This document shows positions 19,946 through 29,229 of a stretch of DNA of 64,000 nucleotides, piece by piece. The translations under genes were made by a program, and so were the position numbers. This DNA comes from Symbiodinium natans (Eukaryota > Sar > Dinophyceae > Suessiales > Symbiodiniaceae): NCBI GenBank assembly GCA_905221605.1, contig CAJNDS010002174.1:312408-376407 (forward strand), written 5' to 3'. The notes under the pieces were generated by a model. The model was given only the letters and a program-made list of their open reading frames with translations, was not told the DNA's origin and ran no database searches. How positions within the stretch are numbered: the first letter of the stretch is position 1; each line of letters starts with the position of its first letter.

Positions 19946-20137
19946 TGTTAGAAATCCCAAGAACAGGGTCCAGGGATTAAGTTTAGGTTCGTTCTCAGCG
20001 ATTCCATGGGCAATACCTGGACCCTCCGCATTTGAGATGTGGGGTCTACAGTCACTGTCATGGGAGTACGCCATTATTTCCACTTTTTTCGGGTAAGGTT
20101 CCCTCATCACCCCCTTCGAACGAAAAGGCGCACCCAT
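19946..20137 (-). CDS. possible minus-strand first exon
   Basis: ATG on the minus strand opens 64 codons (MGAPFRSKGVMREPYPKKVE onward) and meets donor GTAGGG exactly where the array begins. One of the longer uninterrupted, non-repetitive frames. Unknown protein. Confidence 0.5.
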
Positions 20138-20196
20138 TTTATACCGAGGTTACTCTCTTGGGTCCAGGTGTCTGAAGGTAGTTTCATGGGCCCATA

Positions 20197-20275
20197 ACAT
20201 GGTCCCTTACCTCCTTTAAAGTGTTCTGATGTAAGGGCCCGTAGTTTGTAAAGGGAATTACGGGGTCTACAAGCC
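20197..20275. mobile_element. element, GGTCCCTTAC family
   Basis: ATGGTCCCTTACC, GTAAGGGCCC and GTAAAGGGAATTAC motifs recur at 51170-51275 and 63008-63108, giving a dispersed inverted-repeat family. Confidence 0.5.
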
Positions 20276-20360
20276 CTAAACCCTGAGCCCTAAACCCTAA
20301 ACCCTAAACCCTAAATCCGAAGCCCCTAAACCCTAAACCCTTTTAGGGGCCCGTGGGCAG

Positions 20361-20414
20361 ATGGACATGGGCCATGGGGCCTGGAGTGGTCGAAGACATA
20401 GAACACCTCTTCAC
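20361..20414 (+). CDS. exon candidate
   Basis: GTGGGCAG acceptor, MDMGHGAWSGRRHRTPLH, donor GTGAAC. The leading ATG could also be a start. Confidence 0.4.
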
Positions 20415-20469
20415 GTGAACATCGCAGGATCATATTAGCTGTGCATATACTGTGGCTTCATGTACAATC

Positions 20470-20625
20470 GTACACACATATATATATATGCATATGTATG
20501 TATATATATATATATAGAACTGTATGTGTAATCAAGCATCCCGCTTGAGTCTCTTACAGAGATTTACTCCAATACTGTATGGGTGTATATATGTATATGT
20601 GTGTGTAATTCTGCACATACCAAAT
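20470..20625. repeat. AT/TG microsatellite tracts
   Basis: Runs of TATATA, TGTATG and TGTGTG; no gene seen. Confidence 0.7.
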
Positions 20626-20781
20626 ATTCCATCCAGCAGCATCACATTTCTGAAGCTTAGCATAATACAGTCTGTACAATCGTGTAAGCATGGCAAGCAT
20701 TGTCTGTTCTCTTTTTTGTGTCTCCCTCTCCACATACCAATTTGTTGATTGGTCATGCAGCCAGTATTGTTGAGATGACTG

Positions 20782-21018
20782 TTGCGATACCACTATTGCT
20801 TGCCACCCTTGCCCAAAGACGTACTGACAAGAGAAAAACCCAAACAACCCTCAATCCGTGGAGCTCGTAGGGGCCTTTGCCTGAAACCCGATGAGGTTCA
20901 ACCCAATATCCCGAACCCGGGCGTTTCTCGCGCTGCAGTCCTTTCTGGGCCCCAGCCTCTGAAGCCTATAGACGATAGACCCTGTACCCGATACCCGAAA
21001 CCGCTTCCTTGGCCGTAA
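20782..21018 (+). CDS. 78-codon open frame, uncertain
   Basis: Non-repetitive open frame ending TAA, rich in Pro, Lys and Arg (ARRGLCLKPDEVQPNIPNPG). No ATG; a possible acceptor CCCAAAG is at 20818. An overlapping frame SIVEMTVAIPLLLATLAQRR follows TCATGCAG at 20760. One of the two may be an exon. Confidence 0.35.
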   Translation: MRYHYCLPPLPKDVLTREKPKQPSIRGARRGLCLKPDEVQPNIPNPGVSRAAVLSGPQPLKPIDDRPCTRYPKPLPWP

Positions 21019-21090
21019 ATCCTTACCCCGACAGCACCCGCAGCACCCTAAACCCTAAACCCTAAACCCTAAACCCTAAACCCTAAACCC

Positions 21091-21210
21091 ATGAAGAGCA
21101 CCTTCAGGCCGTGCCCTCGGAGTCGCCGGGTCCCCCGCAGGACACTGCCGACCCAGACGAGGCGCGGTCGGCTCAAGAAGTTCTCATACCCAGAGGATGT
21201 CTTAGCCTAA
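21091..21210 (+). CDS. 39-residue basic ORF or terminal exon
   Basis: ATGAAG start right after an array, 39 codons with many Arg (RPCPRSRRVPRRTLPTQTRR), stop TAA. A CCGCAG inside could instead be an acceptor. Confidence 0.35.
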   Translation: MKSTFRPCPRSRRVPRRTLPTQTRRGRLKKFSYPEDVLA

Positions 21211-21439
21211 GCCCTAAGCTCCAAGAAACCCTAAGCCCTAAGGCCGAAGCCCAACAAACCCTAAGCCCTAAGCTCTAAGCCCTAAGCCCTAAGCCCTAAG
21301 CCCTCAAAAACCCTAAGGCCAAGCCCTAAGCCCCAAGAAACCCTAAGAAACCCTGAGAAACCTTGAGAATCCCTGAGAAACCCTGAGAAACCCGCAACCC
21401 TAAACAAAGTGCTGTTCCGACGCAAACGTCCCAGTCTCT

Positions 21440-21535
21440 ACTTGGTCATAATTGGGTGACATTTTCCATTTCTAAGGGTACTTAAACCCCATAAGGAATA
21501 TAAATTGAAATTTTAATACGATCCCAGCCATGAGC
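21440..21535. mobile_element. 105-bp dispersed element, GGGTACTTAAACCC family
   Basis: TTGGTCATAATTGGGTGAC through TTTTAATACGATCCCAGCCATGA. Two other copies at 32099-32199 and 47071-47170 share about 80-90 percent by eye. Terminal GTCAT-TTGGG and CCCA-ATGA are inverted. Confidence 0.75.
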
Positions 21536-21917
21536 GAGCCTCACAGTCCCGAGTATTTCATTTGGAGCTGTTCATGCAGTATGGGGATGGGGATCCCTAT
21601 GCCCCCTAAAACCCATGACCCCCAAAACCCATAAACCCCCTAAACCCCCTGGGCCCCGCCCAAGGCTGGAAAACCCTAGATGGTCTTCGTCTTCAACAGC
21701 GTAAGCAACCCAGAACCCTCCAAACCCCTAAAGCCCTCGAACCCTCACGCCCTCGGAACCCTGGGACCCTAAACCCTTTGAACACTTTGGGCCCTTAAAA
21801 CCCATTAAACCCTGATCCCTAAACTAAACGTAAACTAACCGTAAACCCTAGAACCCTCGAACCCTAAACCTCAAATCATAAACCCTAAACCTTAAACCCT
21901 AAACCCTAAACCCAAAG

Positions 21918-22003
21918 ACACAGATGAGATGTTAGGGCAGATCTCCTCGGAAGCCAAAAGGCACCCACCCATGCCAGCACCCCTAAGCCCCAACGGCCCA
22001 AGG
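21918..22003 (+). CDS. exon candidate
   Basis: CCCAAAG acceptor, 28 codons (TDEMLGQISSEAKRHPPMPA onward), donor GTTTAGGG. Confidence 0.5.
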
Positions 22004-22029
22004 GTTTAGGGTTTAGGGTTTCCGAAATC

Positions 22030-22110
22030 AGGGGTACCTTCTTAGGGTCCATATTATAGGAGAATCCTACTATTTGGGGGTCTATATGATTAGGGTCCCC
22101 CTGATTTTTC
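22030..22110. mobile_element. dispersed element, ATAGACCCCC family
   Basis: Reverse-orientation relative of 15683-15745, with GGGTACC at one end and GGGTCCCC at the other. Confidence 0.55.
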
Positions 22111-22264
22111 GTAAACCCCCATATCACGACAAAACCCTAAACGCTAAACCCCGCTGAACCCTAAACCCTGAACCCCCTAAACCCTTGCAAGGGTCCATCG
22201 TTTCGCCCCCTCAACCCTAAACCCTAAACCCTAAACCCTAAACCCCAGACCCCTTTGCACCAAG

Positions 22265-22367
22265 GTGGCCTTTGGCTCCCTTCAAGATCTGCCAGGTGCT
22301 GGGCCGGGTTCCCCATGCCTAAACCCTAAATTTAAGAGCAAGCCGCCGACCTCGCAGGAGAACAAGT
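22265..22367 (+). CDS. exon candidate that includes CCCTAAA in frame
   Basis: CACCAAG acceptor, 34 codons: VAFGSLQDLPGAGPGSPC, then LNPKFKSKPPTSQENK, donor GTAGGG. The telomere-like CCTAAACCCTAAA codes LNPK here. It may instead be two exons. Confidence 0.45.
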
Positions 22368-22479
22368 GTAGGGTTTGGGGTTTGGTGGTTTGGGTTAGCT
22401 TTGGGTGGCGTGGGGGGGGGCTGGGTGGGGAGGGGGGGGGGGGTGCAAAGCTAAGACTTCTTCCTCGCATCTCACCCAG

Positions 22480-22529
22480 GTCCCCCGATTGCAGGTTCCT
22501 CCACGAAAAAGTTGCCGGGGACCCCCCCT
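22480..22529 (+). CDS. exon candidate
   Basis: CTCACCCAG acceptor, VPRLQVPPRKSCRGPP, consensus donor GTAAGG. Confidence 0.45.
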
Positions 22530-22644
22530 GTAAGGAGGGAAAGAGGGAGTAAACCCAAAACTCTAAACCCTCAACCCTAAACCCTAAACCCTAAACCCTA
22601 GGGTCTTCAGCCCCTGGGGAGGGTGTCGAGTAGAGCTGCCGCAG

Positions 22645-22703
22645 GCACCGAGTTGCCAATACGCAGAGTGAAGAGCCGGCAGGCCATAATTTCCTTGTGT
22701 TGG
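22645..22703 (+). CDS. exon candidate
   Basis: TGCCGCAG acceptor, TELPIRRVKSRQAIISLCW, donor GTTTAGGG. Confidence 0.45.
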
Positions 22704-23270
22704 GTTTAGGGTTGAGGGTTGAGGGTTGAGGGTTTAGGGTTGAGGTTTAAGGGTTGAGGGTTTAGGGTTTAGGGTTGAGGGTTTAGGGTTTAGGGTTTAG
22801 GGCCAGGGTTTAGGGTTTAGGGTTTAGGTTCTAGGGCTTAGGGTTTAGGGTGGTTAGGGTTGAGGGTCAAGGGTTGAGGGCTTAGGTTTTAGGGTTTAGG
22901 TTTTAGTGTTGAGGGTTCAGGGTTGAGGTTTTAGGGTTGAGGGTTCAGGGTTGGACCTCTTTTTGTTCAAGGCAAAATCCTTACTAAAACGGGAACCATC
23001 CTTGTCGTCATTTCTGGGAGAGATTATTTAGAGCAACTGACAGTTTAAGGTTTCGGGTTTCGGGTTTCGGGTTTAGGGCTTTTTCCCTCCGTGATCGTTT
23101 TAGGGCAAGTCCGTGGCCCCAGGCTGAAAACCCGAAGCACCAAACTTCTCAACTGTGTAAGGGCCGCAATTAAAGAGGGGTCACTCCTTATCGCAAATCC
23201 TCTCTGCTTTGGCAAGCCCCTAAACCCTAAACCCTAAACCCCGAAACCCTCAACCCTAAACCCTGATCAG

Positions 23271-23330
23271 GTTCCAAGCGCAGCACCCAAGAAGGGGAAG
23301 CTTCCTCGGAATATCCGTGAGAAGCCGTGA
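23271..23330 (+). CDS. terminal exon candidate
   Basis: TGATCAG acceptor, VPSAAPKKGKLPRNIREKP and TGA, followed by a short non-repeat tail. Lys-rich. Confidence 0.4.
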   Translation, partial: VPSAAPKKGKLPRNIREKP

Positions 23331-23450
23331 GCCCTGCCATCAGAGGTTTCGGGTGGATTTAGGGTTTAGGGTTTCGGGTTTAGGGTTTAGGGTTTAGCGG
23401 TTAAGGCTTCGAGTGAACAGTTTACAGTGGCTTCTCTGGTCGGGTGCCAG

Positions 23451-23490
23451 TTTCCGGGTTCGAGGGGGCTCTTTCCATGGAGCATGGGCT
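23451..23490 (+). CDS. short exon candidate
   Basis: GTGCCAG acceptor, FPGSRGLFPWSMG, donor GTAAGGGC. Confidence 0.35.
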
Positions 23491-23518
23491 GTAAGGGCCA
23501 TTACACACCTTGCCTTAA

Positions 23519-23677
23519 GGGGTCAAAGGAGGGACCTATAGAAGGGACCCTTGATCTCACTCCTCTGATAGAACCCCCTTTTTTTCACCTTATGTAGTCC
23601 CTACAAACTTAAGTAGCCCCTAAATAACCCCTAAATAACCCCGAAGGTCCATTACAAGGGTCCCTCCTTTAGTCCCT
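23519..23677. mobile_element. MITE-like inverted-repeat element
   Basis: GGGGTCAAAGGAGGGACC pairs with GGTCCCTCCTTTAGTCCC about 140 bp downstream. Interior contains TTAAGTAGCCCCTAAATAACC. Confidence 0.65.
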
Positions 23678-23709
23678 TGATTGCCTTTGGCCAGTGCCTG
23701 CTTTTCGAG

Positions 23710-23784
23710 GGCAGCCTGGCGTACCATACCCCGCAGGTGCTGGGACCAAAACCCTTTAAACCTTGTACTACAAGCCCTGGCTCG
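23710..23784 (+). CDS. exon candidate
   Basis: TTTTCGAG acceptor, 25 codons GSLAYHTPQVLGPKPFKPCT then TSPGS, donor GTAAACC. An internal CCGCAG is an alternative acceptor in the same frame. Confidence 0.5.
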
Positions 23785-23850
23785 GTAAACCTTATAAGCA
23801 CTGTAAACGCATAAACCCTAAACCCTAAACCCTATACCCTAAACCCCCAG

Positions 23851-23907
23851 GACAAGGAGCAACATGAACAGCAGAAAGCAGCACGAGTTCAGCCCGGCGT
23901 GCCTGGG
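23851..23907 (+). CDS. exon candidate with possible GC donor
   Basis: CCCCCAG acceptor; frame TRSNMNSRKQHEFSPACL has about 17 of 20 G/C third positions. The only junction available is GCTTTAGGG, which would be a GC donor. Confidence 0.35.
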
Positions 23908-24086
23908 GCTTTAGGGCTTAGGGCTGACAGTGAACTCCGAAAAGTTGGAACATCCTTCTCCCCATACCCCAAAAGGTATACTAAAAGGAATCTCAGCTCT
24001 AATAAACCTTCGACCATGTTCCACTTTCTGGAGTAAACCCTAAACCCTAAACCCTAAACTCTAAACCCTAAACCCTAAACCCACAG

Positions 24087-24137
24087 CTCCTGTACTTGAG
24101 CTTCACTTCTCCAGGGTGGTGGGGCTTGGTTCTGTGA
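24087..24137 (+). CDS. weak terminal exon candidate
   Basis: CCCACAG acceptor, LLYLSFTSPGWWGLVL and TGA. Confidence 0.35.
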   Translation, partial: LLYLSFTSPGWWGLVL

Positions 24138-24224
24138 TGCACCAATCTAGGAGTACTTCAGCATACCCCCAAACCCTAAACCCTAAACCCTAAACCCGTA
24201 CCTCCTAAGCTACAAAATGGAGAG

Positions 24225-24266
24225 CACGAGGAAGGATTCTACCATACTCCTTGGTTTCTTCTAAGG
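24225..24266 (+). CDS. short exon candidate
   Basis: GGAGAG acceptor, HEEGFYHTPWFLLR, donor GTAAGC. Confidence 0.35.
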
Positions 24267-24366
24267 GTAAGCCCAAGGGGCATGTAGAATATTCCATAGA
24301 AAACCCTTCAGCCTAAACCCTGAACCCTAACCCTAAAACCCTCAACCCTCAACCCAAGATGCCCAG

Positions 24367-24480
24367 GGGGGATCCTGCGTCAGGGAATCGAAGCAGTTAA
24401 TGAGAGACGATCTCGACGCGTTAAAACGGACCTATGGAGCTCGCACTGCAGGATTTCAGCCCCGAAACCCGAAACGCGAA
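24367..24480 (+). CDS. exon candidate
   Basis: ATGCCCAG acceptor followed by 38 open codons with mixed charged residues (VRESKQLMRDDLDALKRTYG). The right edge is unclear because the next array is CCCTAAA and no GT donor is present. Confidence 0.5.
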
Positions 24481-24599
24481 ACCCTAAACCCTAAACCCTA
24501 AACCCTAAACCCTACACTGTTGTTGCCAGGAGCTTGGTGTGGCTCGTTCTTTTTTCAGGAAACCTAAACCTCTAAAGTTGAAGGGTGTAGGGTTCAGGG

Positions 24600-24900
24600 T
24601 GGGGCGGGGGTTGGGGGGGGGGTGGGGGGGGGTGTGGGGGGGGGTGGGGGGGGGGGGGGGGGGGGTGGGGGGGTGGGGAGGGGTGTGGGGGTGGGGGGGG
24701 CATGGGGAAAGGGGGGGGCAATGGGCGAGCGGTTGGCGGTGAGAGGGGGGACAGAGAAGGGGAGCGGTCGGGGGCGGAGAAGGGGGATGGGGGTGGAGTG
24801 GAATGGTTGGGAAAGGGGAGGGGGGGGGCGGGGGGGGGGGGGGGGGTTGGGGGGGGGGGGGGTGGGGGGGTGGGGGGGGGGTGGGGCAGGGGAGGCAAGC
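24600..24900. repeat. poly-G / GGGGGTGGG low-complexity tract
   Basis: Nearly pure G with T and A interruptions. Long Gly or Pro frames on both strands are artefacts. Confidence 0.95.
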
Positions 24901-25000
24901 GGAGGGGGCGGGCATGCACTGGAGCCCTTGAAGTCAGTCATCTGATCGAGTCTAGACAGGCAAAGGGCCAGGCCCGTAAAACTGTGGGGCCATGAGCCAG

Positions 25001-25036
25001 TTAGAATGGGATTTCTCGGGGACCCTGAGCCGACGG
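25001..25036 (+). CDS. short exon candidate
   Basis: GAGCCAG acceptor, LEWDFSGTLSRR, donor GTTGGG. Confidence 0.4.
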
Positions 25037-25261
25037 GTTGGGTTTTGAGGGCCTGGGAAGGGGGGTTGTGGGCTTGAGGGCCCTAAACCGTAAACCCTCC
25101 CTAAACCCTAAACCCCAAACCCCAAACCCCAAACCCCAAGCCCTAAGCCCTAAGCCCTAAGCCCTAAGCCCTAAACCCTAAACCCTAAACCTCAACCCTA
25201 AACCCTAAACCCTAAACCCTAAACCCTAAACCCTAAACCCTAAACCCTAAACCCCACGCAG

Positions 25262-25330
25262 GGCTTGGCCGGCTTCCCCTCGCAGCTGAAGGAGCTGCTG
25301 GCTTGGGTTTTCCGAGTTGCGGTGCGCTAG
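25262..25330 (+). CDS. terminal exon candidate
   Basis: CCACGCAG acceptor, GLAGFPSQLKELLAWVFRVA plus VR, then TAG; 18 of 22 third positions are G/C. The stop lies in CTAGGG next to the array. Confidence 0.45.
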   Translation, partial: GLAGFPSQLKELLAWVFRVAVR

Positions 25331-25392
25331 GGTCCCTAAACCCTAAACCCTAAACCCTAAGCCCTAAACCCTAAACCCTACACCCTACACCC

Positions 25393-25508
25393 TACAAGCC
25401 CTTTAAGCCCTTTAAGCCCTTTAAGCCCTTTAAGCCCTTTAAGCCCTTTAAGCCCTTTAAGCCCTTTAAGCCCTTTAAGCCTTTTAAGCCTTTTGAGCCC
25501 TTTGAGCC
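25393..25508. repeat. CCCTTTAAG variant array
   Basis: About twelve AAGCCCTTT nonamers in register, a lengthened telomere-like variant. Confidence 0.92.
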
Positions 25509-25640
25509 CTGGGAGACCTACAAAACCCGAAGAAACTCTTTAGGGCTTAGGGCCTCAGGGCGTGGTACCTTGAAGTAACCTGAATGTTAATCGCACGCGG
25601 TTCGGGGTGCATGGTGCATGGGCCAACCACTGCGGTAGAG

Positions 25641-25693
25641 AAATTTGTCGGTCTCTGTCTTGTCGGCGGATTTGCACGGCAATTTTTTTTCTT
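25641..25693 (+). CDS. weak exon candidate
   Basis: GGTAGAG acceptor, KFVGLCLVGGFARQFFF, donor GTGTGTG from a TG run. Confidence 0.35.
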
Positions 25694-25808
25694 GTGTGTG
25701 TGTGTGTGTGTTGGCGGGTAGTGGGGGGGGGGGGGGGTTGCGAGAGAGCCCTGAACACAAATACCAGAACCATGAATCCCAAAGCCCATGACCTCTACCC
25801 TGCCAAAG

Positions 25809-25891
25809 CCACGTGCAAGGATGAGGACGTCAAGTCCGCTTCAGCCCTGCACTCAGAATCTTTCTGCTTCTCTTGTGTAGTCGAGCTGAGG
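25809..25891 (+). CDS. exon candidate
   Basis: TGCCAAAG acceptor, 27 codons including KDEDVKSASALHSESFCFSC, donor GTTTAGAG. Confidence 0.5.
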
Positions 25892-26220
25892 GTTTAGAGA
25901 CTCTAAATCTAAACCCTTCAACCCTAAACCCTTAATTAACCCTTACGACCTATGGTTACCACCCTAGACTCGCCAACTTGATTTTCATCCCCAAGCCTCT
26001 CCCCTGAATCCTAAATCCTAAACCCTAAACCCGAAACCCCAGGGCGGCCCTTTAGGTTCAGGCAGTTTAGAGGCTTGGGGTTTAGGGTGTAGGGTTCAGG
26101 GTTGGGAAGGGTGCTAGTGACGATAGATGTGCTCCTTTCAAAGGGCCCTAGACCTGACTAAATTCAGGGTTCAAGGTTTTAGAGTTGACAGTGTGTCTGG
26201 CCATTGAACCTGAACCCGAG

Positions 26221-26283
26221 CATGATGCGCGGTTGTTTCCAATGAGCTTTCCCGCAACTCCACACCGAAACCAGAAGCAATAA
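26221..26283 (+). CDS. terminal exon candidate
   Basis: ACCCGAG acceptor, HDARLFPMSFPATPHRNQKQ and TAA. Confidence 0.4.
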   Translation, partial: HDARLFPMSFPATPHRNQKQ

Positions 26284-26368
26284 TCCGCAAACCCCTAAAC
26301 CCCTACACCCTAAACCGTAAACCCCTAAACGACCCATTGCCTCTGACGCTTACCTTTCGCCCACGAAG

Positions 26369-26420
26369 GCCAAACCCCATGTCATCCCAAGCAGCAACCT
26401 GGGAGAAAAGAACCAACAAT
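26369..26420 (+). CDS. exon candidate
   Basis: CCACGAAG acceptor, AKPHVIPSSNLGEKNQQ, donor GTTTTGG running into the array. Confidence 0.5.
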
Positions 26421-26866
26421 GTTTTGGTTTAGGGTTGAGGGTTTAGGGTTTTGATTGATTCCTCCCCTGGGGCTAACCCCCCCCCCCCGATTCTAGCCTT
26501 GCGACTTTTGCAATCACAGCAGGTACAACCAGGTTAACCAGACTAACCCCAACTCTAGAATCTAGAAGCGTTGCACCCTGCCTTGGCATTTTCTTGACTT
26601 GCAGAAGGACAACCTATAACTAGAAGCCCTTGGGCCAAAAGCTTCCTAACCCCTAAACCCTAAACCCTAGCCCTGAACTCAAACCCAAAACCCCTTGACT
26701 TAAACCCTCAACTCAAATTTTCCCCCACGCCTTGAGCCCTGAACCCTAAACCCTAAACCCTAAACCCCAAACCCTAAACTCTAAGCCCTAAACCCTAAGC
26801 CTTAAAGCCCAAACCCTAAACCCTAAAGCCTAAGCCCCTAAACCCTAAGACCAAAACCAACACCAG

Positions 26867-26944
26867 AACATGCTGGAGGCTCAGCACAGCCCCTTGGGCG
26901 GCGAGGCGTGGGGCAAGCTGAGAACCTCTCAGCGTGGGCTCGGG
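26867..26944 (+). CDS. exon candidate
   Basis: AACACCAG acceptor, NMLEAQHSPLGGEAWGKLRT onward, 26 codons, donor GTGTAATG (or TAA stop two codons later). 23 of 27 third positions are G/C. Confidence 0.5.
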
Positions 26945-27259
26945 GTGTAATGCTTTAGGGTTGAGGGTTTCGGGTTAGGGTTTCGGGTTTCGGGTTTAGG
27001 GTTTAGGGCGTAAGGTAACCCCAAACCCTACCTAAACCCACCCAGTCTCCGATACTGGGCAGGGTCCACGCTCCACTTCTCGGGTGCTCGGTTACAGGGG
27101 CCGTCTAGCAGCCGGGGATGCTTTTTTTCGGGAGGGTTTGGGGCTTAGGGTTTGGGGTTTAGGGTTTGGGGTTTAGGGTTTGGGGTTTAGGGTTTAGGGT
27201 TTAGGGTTTGGCACGCTGGGGCTTAGTTCGGGGGAGCGAAGGGGTTGGGCATAAACCAG

Positions 27260-27328
27260 ACATCTGGCGAAGCTGTTCCTGAGGGCTGGTCTCCGAAACC
27301 CCGAGCCTTAGATCCAAATAAATCCTAA
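27260..27328 (+). CDS. terminal exon candidate
   Basis: TAAACCAG acceptor, 22 codons TSGEAVPEGWSPKPRALDPN then KS and TAA. Confidence 0.45.
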   Translation, partial: TSGEAVPEGWSPKPRALDPNKS

Positions 27329-27592
27329 GCTCTCAAACCTTCAGTCCTTTTCCCTAAACGCTCAACCAGTTTCGGTTTGACCATAAACCCTAAACCCTAA
27401 GCCCTAAAACCCTAAACCCGGCCAGGGCGTTTAGGGCCCAAAGCTTACATCTTGAGGGTTTTCGAAAAAGGGGCCCTTAATTAAAGAGGATTCTATTCTG
27501 TTTGGAAACCCTAAACCCTAAACCGTCTAAACCCCTAACCCTAAACCCGATGCATTTTTCTTGGGAAATACCCACATCTTGAGGGTTTTTAC

Positions 27593-27641
27593 CACTGCCC
27601 AGACCTCCTCGAAGACGACCAGCTGGGCGCCGGGGGCTGAG
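27593..27641 (-). CDS. minus-strand exon candidate
   Basis: Minus strand GGCGCAG acceptor, SAPGAQLVVFEEVWAV, donor GTAAAAACC. Strong hydrophobic-core composition; the plus strand is open too but Ser/Thr-rich. Confidence 0.45.
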
Positions 27642-27897
27642 CTGCGCCGCATCCATGCAAAATGCGGCTAGGGTCTAGGGTTTAGGGTTTGGAGTTTAGG
27701 GTTTGGGTTTTAGGGTTTAGGGTTTAGGGTCTAGGGTTTGGGGTTTAGGTCATTCAGAGTCATTCATCTTCATAGCTCGACGTTGCAGGCCTTTCCTCTG
27801 CCTGAACCCTGAACTCCTGAATTCCGGACATAAATTTCCTGAACCCTAAGCCCTAAGCCCTGAACCTTGAATCCTAAACCCTTAGCGTCCTGCAAAG

Positions 27898-28094
27898 GCA
27901 CGGCAGTACTTCAGTCTCCAACGCTTCTTGGCGCATTTGGCAGGGCATTTGGAAGTCCTACATGTCTTGCGCAGTTTGCTAGGCTCTGCATTGCCGTATT
28001 CTTGAAGAGCAGTTGGTTTGCCAACGGCAGAGTGTTTCATGCGCGTGGACCAAGGGCTCTAGGACCCACTACCATCCCTCACTCTACACCCTAA
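27898..28094 (+). CDS. 64-codon terminal exon candidate
   Basis: CTGCAAAG acceptor, non-repetitive frame including LGAFGRAFGSPTCLAQFARL and CIAVFLKSSWFANGRVFHAR, stop in CCCTAA. One of the longest unique blocks in this part. Confidence 0.5.
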
Positions 28095-28402
28095 ACCCAA
28101 AACCCTCTCGGTTTCCCCTAAGCCCTAAATCTGTTCAGGGTTCATAGGGTTTATAGGGTTTAGGGCTTGGGTTTAGAGTTTAGGGTTTGGGGTTTAGGGT
28201 TTAGGGTTTAGGGTTTAGAGTTTGGGGTTCAGGGTTGAGGGTCCATTCGAGCGGGGTGACTCCCTGTATAAGCCCACTCCGAGCCCTAAGCCGTAAATGA
28301 TGGGTTTAGGGTTTAGGGTTTAGGGTTTAGGGTTTAGGGTTTAGGGTTTAGGGTTTAGGGTTTAGGGTTCAGGAGTCCTTGTCAAAACTTGTTTTCATGA
28401 AG

Positions 28403-28468
28403 TGGGTCTCCCAAGCTGTCAGGGTCTTCTTCCAAAGCTGCAGCAGAGGGACAGGGACTCCCCCCTAA
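28403..28468 (+). CDS. terminal exon candidate
   Basis: CATGAAG acceptor (or ATG start at 28397), WVSQAVRVFFQSCSRGTGTP plus P, TAA; 15 of 21 third positions G/C. Confidence 0.45.
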   Translation, partial: WVSQAVRVFFQSCSRGTGTPP

Positions 28469-28952
28469 ACCCTAGACCCCAGACCCTAGACCCTAAACCC
28501 TAAACGCTCCTGGATTCGAGGCGGAGGGCTTAGGCGTTGAGGCGCTGGCCTCCTAGTTCGCATAGTTTGGGTGTAGCTAGCCTAGGTGCTGCGGGCCACG
28601 ATGGGATTTAGGGTTTAGGGTTTCGGGTTTCGGGTTTTAGGGTTTTAGGGTTTTAGGGGTTGAGGGTTTTAGGATTTTAGGGTTTTAGGGTTTTAGGGTT
28701 TTAGGGTTTTAGGGTTTAGGGTTTATAGGGTCTAGGGGTTAGGGCACGATGTGGCTTCCTGACCCTAAACCCTAAACGCTAAACCCTGAACCCTGAACCC
28801 TAAACCCTAAACCCTAAACCCAAAACCCTAACCCCTAAACCCTAAGCTCAACGCGTGCTTGTGCATGTGGAGGTTGCAGGCAGCAAGATCTCCACGGCAG
28901 TGCGAGACCCATCGCATGGGCTTTGCTGGGCATTGCGGGGCTGAGATCATTG

Positions 28953-29040
28953 GGTTTAGGGTTTAGGGTTTAGGGTTTAGGGTTTAGGGTTTAGGGTTTA
29001 GGGTTTAGGGTTTAGGGTTTAGGGTTTAGGGTTTAGGGTT
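28953..29040. repeat. TTTAGGG array
   Basis: About 12 perfect units. Confidence 0.95.
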
Positions 29041-29107
29041 CGGGAGTCCGATACCCTAGCTCAGAAATCCTAGCCGCAAGCCGTAGCTTAGCCTTAGCTT
29101 TAAGCAG

Positions 29108-29229
29108 ATGATGCTGGCGTCGCCGCCCCGCAACGATGCAGGGCTGAACCCATCAACCCAGAACCATTCTTCATCCATTTCCCAAAGAAACACACTTTGC
29201 AGGCGAAGGAAGTGACATCGTCAAGTTGA
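29108..29229 (+). CDS. exon candidate, frame ambiguous
   Basis: TTTAAGCAG acceptor followed by two open frames: one with AEPINPEPFFIHFPKKHTLQ to a TGA, the other starting MMLASPPRNDAG and ending CRRRK. The unique island is about 300 bp. Confidence 0.4.

Noticed and set aside
24505-24995. Poly-Pro and poly-Gly ORFs on both strands
   Set aside because: Pure G-rich low complexity; no codon structure.
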